Positions 57,456 through 64,000 of a DNA stretch of 64,000 bases are shown one piece after another. The DNA comes from Larix kaempferi (taxonomy: Eukaryota; Streptophyta; Pinopsida; Pinales; Pinaceae). Both the position numbers and the translations under genes were made by a program. The stretch's first letter is position 1, and the number at the start of each line of letters is the position of its first letter. The notes below the pieces were generated by a model. The model was not told where the DNA came from. It worked only from the letters and a program-made list of their open reading frames with translations, and ran no database searches. The DNA lies in the NCBI GenBank assembly GCA_027924585.1, contig BSBM01000877.1, positions 6,449,501 to 6,513,500 on the forward strand, given 5' to 3'.

Positions 57456-57585
57456 CCAGCATAGATCCATCTTAAACCCGTATCTATCAAGCACCGAGAG
57501 GGATCCAATTTCTTGAGGTGTATTTCTTTTTTTAAATTTAAACTCAAGAAATTTGATATCTCTTGATTGATATACCTTGGTTTAA
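57456..57585. mobile_element. Second, decayed copy of the palindromic element
   Basis: ACCAGCATAGATCCATCTTA then ATCTATCAAGCACCGAGAGG and TTTCTTGAGGTG parallels the left arm at 50450-50510. CTCAAGAAATTTGATATCTC then TTGATTGATA (57543-57572) is the matching right arm. The loop is T/A-rich. Confidence 0.65.
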
Positions 57586-57589
57586 ATTT

Positions 57590-57835
57590 TAAGTTTTTAT
57601 TTTATAAACGAACATCGATTTTTTAAATACTTTTCATAATATTTTATTTTATGAGCCAACATGGATTTTTTTTAAATACTTTCATTAATTTTTTTATTTT
57701 ATGAGCCGACATGAATTTATTAAAGGCCGACATAATATAATTTATTACTTTTTACTATTAGATATAATGCTACATCACACATGTAATGGGACACATACAC
57801 GTTACAACATCTCCCCCATACTGGGCTGTAGAGCA
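57590..57835. repeat. ~50-bp repeats and right arm of the distant inverted repeat
   Basis: TTTTATTTTAT(A/G)A(A/G)C(C/G)(A/G)ACAT words recur at about 57597, 57643 and 57694. From about 57720 to 57835 the sequence is the reverse complement of the 46595-46700 region: ATGTAATGGGACACATACAC, GTTACAACATCTCCC and ATACTGGGCTGTAGAGCACC are all matched. Confidence 0.8.
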
Positions 57836-60098
57836 CCTCGTTTCACTCAGTGCAATTAGGATACATTGAACCTTATATACATCCCTACACAATAGTAATT
57901 CAGAGCTCATTTGAACATTAAATGCTTAGGTGAACTCGATGTGCCAGATACATAAAAAGGAACTTAATTCATGGATCAATTTAAGCAAGGAAATGCATAA
58001 TGGTTAACATGTAAGCGAGCTTCACCATAATTGGGCTGCAATCATATTTTAGTTATTAACCGAAGGTGTATTAATCCAAGGTTAAGGGGAAGGAAGGATA
58101 AATTATTGTAATACCATATGTTGTATGTGTTAATCCATGTGTGTCGATCAAGAGTGATGGGTAAAGACCTGGAATGGTGTTAATATATGGAATTTTCATA
58201 TGGCAGCGAGAAGAATGCATTGAATGCTATATGCAAAGTTAAACCCATTATGTATGCTTTTATTATTTAATGACTAAATGCATTATGTATGATTCGATTA
58301 TTAAATATTTAGAGTTTGTGCATTATATAGCTGTGATTATTAAATAATTAGAATTTAATCATTAGCAAAGCATTATGTCTATTACATGAAGGAGTTGCAT
58401 CACGATTATCAATTAATTAGGGTTTAAATATTGATGATACATTAAGATTGTTATATGAGGGTGTTGTTGTGATAATTAAATAATTAGATTTCCCTCATGG
58501 ATATTGTATTGGGATTATTCCGTGGAGGATGTTTTATGGTGAATATTAAATAATTAGATTCTATATATTTTCTAAAATGGAAGGGAAATGTTGAATGTAT
58601 TTTATTTTACATTAAATGTATTTAAAGTGTTGATTAGGAATAGTAGTGTTATGTTGAATGTATTATGTCATAACATGTAAATTGGATTAAACATAATTGA
58701 GTCTCATGGTTATAAAGAAATGAAATGTTGTGATGCTTACTATTGCCTAGAGAGAAATTGTTAAAGGAGAAGCATATTGTGAATCATTCATTGACCATGA
58801 AAATTACAATTAGTGGTTACTAAGGGAATCACCATCCTTGAAGTTGCTAAATGCATGTAGTTGGAGATGAGGGAGCAGTAGCACCTAAGGATGATGTGGT
58901 TGTAATTGAGCAAGCATGTCGCATGCCCTCCTTAATCATTTACTGAAAAAATAACCTCTAATCGTAGTTGTGATATGGTGTATAAGGTTGCACATTAATA
59001 TATACAACGTGCACCTTCCATCGTGGAGACTTCACATTATAGAAGCCTTCGAATTGACTTAATTAGGTGTACAATTTTTTTTTACATCCTCGACGATGGG
59101 TGGTACATTTAAATAATTATGGAATGTAATGTGGTTTGGAAGAGATGGTAGTTATGTGTTGGATACAATAAATAGGAAATTTCATTTTCTTGTTTAGAAG
59201 GGAAATATTATTTAAAAGAAAGGGAATTATAAATAGATATCTCGCTTAAAGTGAAAGGGGAGATTTATTTTGTTTTTAAATTGGAGGACAGTGGCTCTTT
59301 TTGCAAGAGATGCTTATGGGGATATTTTTAACCTTCCCTGCATAACCATGATGAGAAGACTAGTGGACAGATGCATTTGGTGAATGTACTAAATGACAAG
59401 AAATTGATAAATTTTAACTAGAAAGACACCAAAAGGCTTTTTTTGGTTGATACTTCGACAGACTATCGAGAGGGTGAAACATAATTGGAATTTGGAAAAT
59501 GAGATATCAATGAAACCAGTGTGATGAGATGAACACAATTACACTGATTGTGCAACATAACAATGTCGTTAACAAAATTGAAAAAAAAAACTACAACTTG
59601 ACTTGACCATGACATAGCAATGGGGAAATTTAACTTGGAAAACCTATCGAAATGGTCATATGAAAATGGTTTTTGTCAAACAAAGTATGGAGATTATCAA
59701 CACATTGAGATGAACATAATGATGCTAGCCACTTGGCATGGTGAAGAATAAAAGAAAATACGAATAGCCCTCATGACAAGATTCGATGAGACTATGACGA
59801 CTCACACATGACTCTACCGAAGGGGACATGTGATAACATGAATGACGAAATGAGGTAAGGAAAATATGATCTCCTTGGCTTGGACATGATGATGCTGACA
59901 TAGTGATTAGGTGGTTAAAATTAGTATGTTCGTTTGAGTTGTTAAGACTCGACACTTAAGAAACCTATCGATGATAAGAATAACTAGGACGATTATATAT
60001 AATGACATCGACATGGAATATAAATGAGTTTGATGATATTGCATTAGTACATAGGGATGATTGGCATTTTATGTTAACTTCGGGATGAAGTTTCTTGA
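57836..60098 (+). other. Decayed interior of the retroelement, no recognisable domains
   Basis: Coming after the primer site and before a polypurine tract, this should be gag-pol sequence, but I find no protease, RT or integrase motif and no long frame. Between about 58240 and 58570 a motif like ATTATTAAATAATTAGA(A/T)TT recurs every ~60 bp. The stretch may be a non-autonomous (domain-less) retroelement interior or unrelated filler. Confidence 0.4.
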
Positions 60099-60194
60099 AG
60101 AGGGGGAGTATGTAACACCCCATTGTAGCTAGGCTCATGTACGTCATTGTGCTGGAGGCATTTTCACTTTCGCTACTTGCGAAAGTACTTATGC
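60099..60194 (+). mobile_element. Polypurine tract and 3' LTR start
   Basis: AGTTTCTTGAAGAGGGGGAG is followed by TATGTAACACCCC. A purine run directly before TGTAACACCC (60111) is the usual junction of interior and 3' LTR in plant gypsy elements. This LTR does not resemble the 54911 LTR past the first ten bases, so it belongs to another copy or lineage. It is truncated within about 80 bp by an integrase fragment. Confidence 0.6.
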
Positions 60195-60600
60195 ATGCCA
60201 GTGAATAAGCTAGTGCATGTCTTGATTCGGCGACCTTGCATCTTCTTAGCATTGGAACTGGAGATGAATTTACGAGAGAAGGTTTTGAAGATACATATAG
60301 CATATAATTGGTATAATGAATTCAAGATAGAACTAGAAAAAGAAACCATGAAGGTTCCTAAGTATGAAAGTTATACACTTGAACATGATGGGTTGTTGAG
60401 ATACAACCAGTGTATGTATGTGCCAGTGAACGAGGAAGTTTAAAATTTTATCCTATCTAAATCCCATAAGGTAGTTTATATGGCCCATCTAGGGGTGAAA
60501 AAGATGTATGTAGATAAGTACAAAGTCCTTATGGGTCCATAGTTGATCCAGGAGTTGGATGCGTAGATGAAACCCACTCGGGCACAGATGAAAGGGGCCC
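60195..60600 (+). pseudogene. Gypsy RNase H-integrase junction fragment
   Basis: The frame reads LVHVLIRRPCIF (a decayed version of the VADALSRRP end of RNase H). It continues ELEMNLREKVLKIHIAYNWY, KYESYTLEHDGLLRYNQCMY and VPVNEEV-stop, then KSHKVVYMAHLGVKKMYVDK, the zinc-binding start of integrase with its two His. It breaks off at MGP-stop before the CxxC half. This is a different gypsy lineage from the 9-14 kb element, judging by the LRYNQ/MYVP wording. It is inactive. Confidence 0.7.
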
Positions 60601-61353
60601 AAGACCAATAATTTTTCCAAATTAAACAAATAATCTGCATATCCGAAATAGTATTGATAAAATTAGATCCCCAAACATTTCCATTAGTGCCTACTTTGTG
60701 GAATTTAGCCATTTCACTGCCAGAATCTGAAAACTTAGATAGCGTGGATTTTGGTACCAACATCTGGCTCTGGATAGGGATGGCACGTCCTCCCTTCGAG
60801 GATCCAAGAACCCGCAGACCATGTTCCTTCTTACAAATTGTCTCTGGAATCTACATCCTCGTGCCTACTTACCATACACTACAAACCAAAAGTTGTAACC
60901 TGTTCTACTCTATATTAGTACTCTTCATTGGGATGGAGTCTTTATTCATGTTAAACTTTTATACTACACACCAAATTTGTTGAAAACAAACTGTAAACTA
61001 TACATCAAACTGAAACCGAATCATGATAAAAAATAAGCTTATTTATGTACATGTTAAACTCACCAAATTAACTGCTAGATCATGGAACATAGAATTTCCA
61101 ATATAAACAATCAAGCAGCTCATCATTTGATTGAAATTGAATTCCTTTTTAAGAATGTATTGACTAAAATAGGTGGAAAACATGAAAAACAATTATCTAA
61201 CAAACCATACTCATTGTTGCAAAATAGTAATAGGCTGAAATCTGCAACATTTTAAACTTTGGTGGAAATTGAATCCATCCAAACAACCATCAAATCTTCA
61301 TATTGAAAAAAAACAATCTCATGCTTATCCATACATCTGTAAAAGAATCATTC
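60601..61353. other. Non-coding stretch, nothing recognised
   Basis: A plus-strand frame at 60654-60983 and a minus-strand frame at 60476-60763 overlap, with no family signal in either. I list neither as a gene. Confidence 0.35.
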
Positions 61354-61356
61354 TTA

Positions 61357-62150
61357 CTGATTTGAAAAACTAAATTCAACTTCTTCTAATATATTGCAAT
61401 AAAGAGACTCCTCCATCTGTACATTTACTAAAATAAAAGAAGGACATGATATGCTGCTTTCATCTTGAAATAGTTTGTGAATACCATATGCTTCATGCTT
61501 TCCAAGACCAACATAATTAAAAGAGGTTGATATGCTTCTTGTAACTGTTGCAGGTGCTTGAACTGCATGGATATGATTTTCATTATCTATTTGAAAAAAA
61601 TTATACCGATGATACTTCTTCTCTAATGATAATCCTTGACAAACAAATAAATTTTGTTGATCCTGAACATCAACCATGAGGCATTTTGAGACAACAAATT
61701 CCGTTTCAACAAGTTGATCATAATTTTGTGCAAAATTATCTTCATGAAAATCATCAACATAATCAATCTCATGTTCATAACTTAAAATATTTTCAACTAT
61801 ACAAGGAAAATGATCTTGCTGCTATAAATAAAAAGCATATGCATCTTCCAAATAACTGAGAGTAGAGAAATATGATTCACTAGCTTCATGATTTGGGGAA
61901 AGATAAAAATTTGAAAAAGATGCATCAACATTTTGAAGAATATGAAAGCTCAAATATGCTTTTTGTTGTTGATAGTCTTGATTCTGATCTCCGTTGTTCA
62001 TAGACTTCTTCTAGTTCCTTTGTATCCAACTATTCATCCCTAATTATATCTTGAAGCTTTCCACAAGATTGTAGGTTGTCTTTAACCTCCTTAGCATCTA
62101 AAAAATATCTACTGCAAGGGTTGAGATCTCCTTTCTCTAAGAAATAAAGT
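61357..62150 (-). pseudogene. Unrecognised protein relic, ~260 aa
   Basis: Reading the minus strand from about 62150, LEKGDLNPCSRYFLDAKEVK and DNLQSCGKLQDIIRDE-stop are followed by LDTKELEEVYEQR. After a shift near 61985 a second frame runs DYQQQKAYLSFHILQNVDAS, FSNFYLSPNHEASESYF, a stop, FVVSKCLMVDVQDQQNLFVC and GLSLEKKYHRYNFFQIDN. It ends LEEVEFSFSNQ-stop at 61357. The long coherent reading with protein-like composition, broken by only two stops and one shift, marks a former coding region. It is acidic, rich in Asn, Gln, Glu and Tyr, with no membrane segment. No family is recognised. It could be the non-enzymatic part of a retroelement or a host gene exon. Confidence 0.5.
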
Positions 62151-62759
62151 TAGATTGGGATGATGATGAGTTGTTGCATAATATAACATAACAACTTTTT
62201 TTTTAGGGTCGAATATCCTTTAGCATATTCATGATTCTGTGTTATAAATTCTCTAGCCAAGGGAAGGTCTCGTGGTGATCATTATAGTAGGCCATCAAAC
62301 ATGACTACCTTTTTTATGCAATCCTTCCCCTGCATCCATAGCATCTCATGAAAGGATCTTATAATTGTCAATAATTCCATCATTTCATCTATTATCTAAT
62401 TGCAATGGAACATATATATCACAATCATGCATTCACACAATGCATCTCAACATGTGCCCCCACACATATGCATGCACATTTACATAATCTCTTAATGATT
62501 ATCCACTCAATGCCACCTTGCATTGATTAATGAATACCCTAATGTCATGTCATGCAATCCACCATGATGTTTTGGAAACTATGGCTATTGCCTCAACACC
62601 TCACCCAACCATCTCCCCAATCACTTGGTTAACTTATTTGGTGTCTTCCTTCTCCACTCGAACAACACATCAGGAGTTTTCTCACTCCTTGGTTGTTGGA
62701 AAATAGGTTTCATCCCAAATTTACACCAATAGGGAGTTCATGGGATACTTGTGTAGCAC
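62151..62759. other. Non-coding stretch, nothing recognised
   Basis: C-rich on the plus strand (CACACATATGCATGCAC and similar words) but with no repeat unit or frame of note. Confidence 0.35.
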
Positions 62760-63046
62760 CAGGGTATTTTTTAAGGATTCTAATATTACACTTAAGTATA
62801 GTATTCTAGGTGATTATTTTGGATTGGAAAAAACATAAATATAGATAGGTAGGCGAATAATAAATAAAAACCTACAATTTACTACTGAAACGTGTAAATT
62901 TTGGCAAATATTATGATAAAAAATCATATTTTATGTAAATATAGGCGATATTAGAGACTAAAAATGACCAAATAGCGAATTTATTTTTTGAAAAAAAACC
63001 CAAAAAATAGCCAATTGGCGAAATTTCGCCCCTAAAAATTACCCTG
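62760..63046. mobile_element. 287-bp hAT-type MITE, copy 2, perfect 8-bp TSD
   Basis: CAGGGTATTTTTTAAGG and AAAAATTACCCTG are terminal inverted repeats. TGTAGCAC stands directly on both sides (62752-62759 and 63047-63054). The interior matches 13914-14203 over its whole length with about 10 percent differences by eye. No coding capacity is present; a transposase would have to come from elsewhere. Confidence 0.95.
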
Positions 63047-63054
63047 TGTAGCAC

Positions 63055-64000
63055 TATAGAATCACCATTCCAACCACATTGTGGCCGTAACCACGACCGT
63101 CTCATATGGCATGCACTACCACAACATGACTATAAGTCCTCACTTGCTTTGTTTATTAAACTCATAACCAACATACACACATGGCATGATACCTTTTCAT
63201 ATGAATGTAGTCTAAATTTTAAACAGTCACATGGTATGAGGCTCCTTGCCCTTACTACCCCATACCTCACCATACCATGGCGGTATGGCATTCACATAAA
63301 TGCATTAAACCTTACATGCATACCATTTTATGATGATTAAAAATATGGTTGAAGGGATTCTTACCCATCATATTTCAACACTTATATAATTAGCATAAAT
63401 AAACATTACCTGCATGGATTCCATTAACATCTTTAGCCATGATTTTGTTGCCTTTGGTCATGCACAAACATCTTCGAATGCATTGTGCACTGTTTATTAA
63501 TATGCCAACTAGTGCATATTCACTTCACCCATCTAATCTCTTGCATTTTCAACATTCCTATGCCATAATTTTCTATATATACAGCTCATAAAATGTAAAT
63601 ACAATAGCAAGACAAGATTTAAGGAATTCTCCCTCTCAATCCCTCATCATAGCATGGAATTCCTCTTCCACATCATAGCTGATCCAATTTCATGGCCTCT
63701 CTAGCAAGCACAAACGAAATCCTTAGCTATGATTTTCTCACCAAGCAGCAATTCAATACATATACTCATGTATAATATTCATACTTTCTACTTTCCAAGC
63801 ATACAACTCTTATGCTATAAACATATATAGTTTAAGGTGAGAAATTCCCCTCTTTATCAACATTTCCCTTTGGAGATTATTCTCGAATTTTAAGCTGCAA
63901 CCATCTTGTCAGCCCTATGCAGATTTCCTTGATCACTGCAATAACTCTCATTGCGCTATGTTCACATGCTTTGCTGCTCACATTGTTTTAAGAAATTATG
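63055..64000. other. Non-coding stretch to the window end, nothing recognised
   Basis: CAT-rich, moderately A+T-rich sequence with short frames only. No element end, splice-supported exon or RNA gene was seen. Confidence 0.35.

Noticed and set aside
46595-57835. A definite Mutator-like transposon
   Set aside because: The inverted arms are real, but no 9-bp flanking duplication or MULE transposase was found, so it is only listed as an inverted repeat pair.
60476-60983. Overlapping open frames on both strands after the integrase fragment
   Set aside because: Neither has recognisable motifs, and the overlap suggests chance openness.
1-64000. CRISPR arrays, bacterial operons, organelle DNA
   Set aside because: No regular short repeats with unique spacers. 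Introns and LTR elements show nuclear plant DNA, and no rRNA or organelle gene was seen.

Overview
This window looks like nuclear DNA of a land plant with a large, repeat-filled genome. The signs are GT-AG introns, plant-type LTR retrotransposons primed by initiator-Met tRNA, Copia-style LTR U5 motifs, and gene fragments such as a G-type lectin receptor kinase and ornithine aminotransferase. A conifer or other non-flowering vascular plant is my best guess, from the flavour of the retroelement and transposase-like proteins. That assignment is inference. No intact, clearly functional gene was found. Almost everything recognisable is a mobile element, a relic of one, or a broken gene fragment.

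Layout. 0-4.2 kb: tandem duplications, one tiny spliced reading frame, and a 240-bp fold-back MITE. 4.2-7.3 kb: minus-strand remains of a four-exon transposase-like gene whose motifs still read in one frame through about eleven stop codons. 8.8-14.3 kb: a decayed Ty3/gypsy element (LTR end, primer site, gag, protease, RT, RNase H, integrase), with its integrase split by a 290-bp hAT-type MITE. 14.3-19.3 kb: an LTR-like piece, then a large tandem duplication built of a ~97-bp subrepeat. One copy of that duplication carries a 536-bp solo LTR with a perfect target duplication. 19.6-23.5 kb: many short tandem repeats around a 32-residue proline/tyrosine-rich two-exon frame. 23.9-29.9 kb: an extreme A+T block with nested repeats, opened by two perfect or near-perfect hairpins. 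31.1-34.5 kb: a fold-back element and an En/Spm-like (Transposase_24-like) multi-exon relic.

35.3-37.0 kb: a 1,675-bp solo LTR with TSD ATATT. 38.1-40.3 kb: a lectin receptor-kinase relic plus 528-bp tandem repeats. 40.8-42.5 kb: an ornithine aminotransferase pseudogene split by a 1,357-bp solo LTR (TSD TGGAT), where removing the LTR restores the reading. 44.2-44.6 kb: an array of hairpins that all have 8-nt loops. 44.9-45.4 kb: a plant RNase H-like domain. 46.6-57.8 kb: a stretch bounded by an inverted repeat pair. It contains SINE-like pieces, a C/T-rich minisatellite, a coiled-coil gene with two copies of a slippery heptamer joining -1 frames, and LTR pieces. 54.9-60.6 kb: a long LTR with primer-binding site, a decayed interior, and a second gypsy integrase fragment. 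60.6-64 kb: an unrecognised minus-strand protein relic and a second copy of the hAT-type MITE with a perfect 8-bp target duplication.

The genes do not form a pathway. The window records nested insertion: retroelements into genes, LTRs into tandem repeats and MITEs into retroelements. In several places the target duplications allow the order of events to be read.
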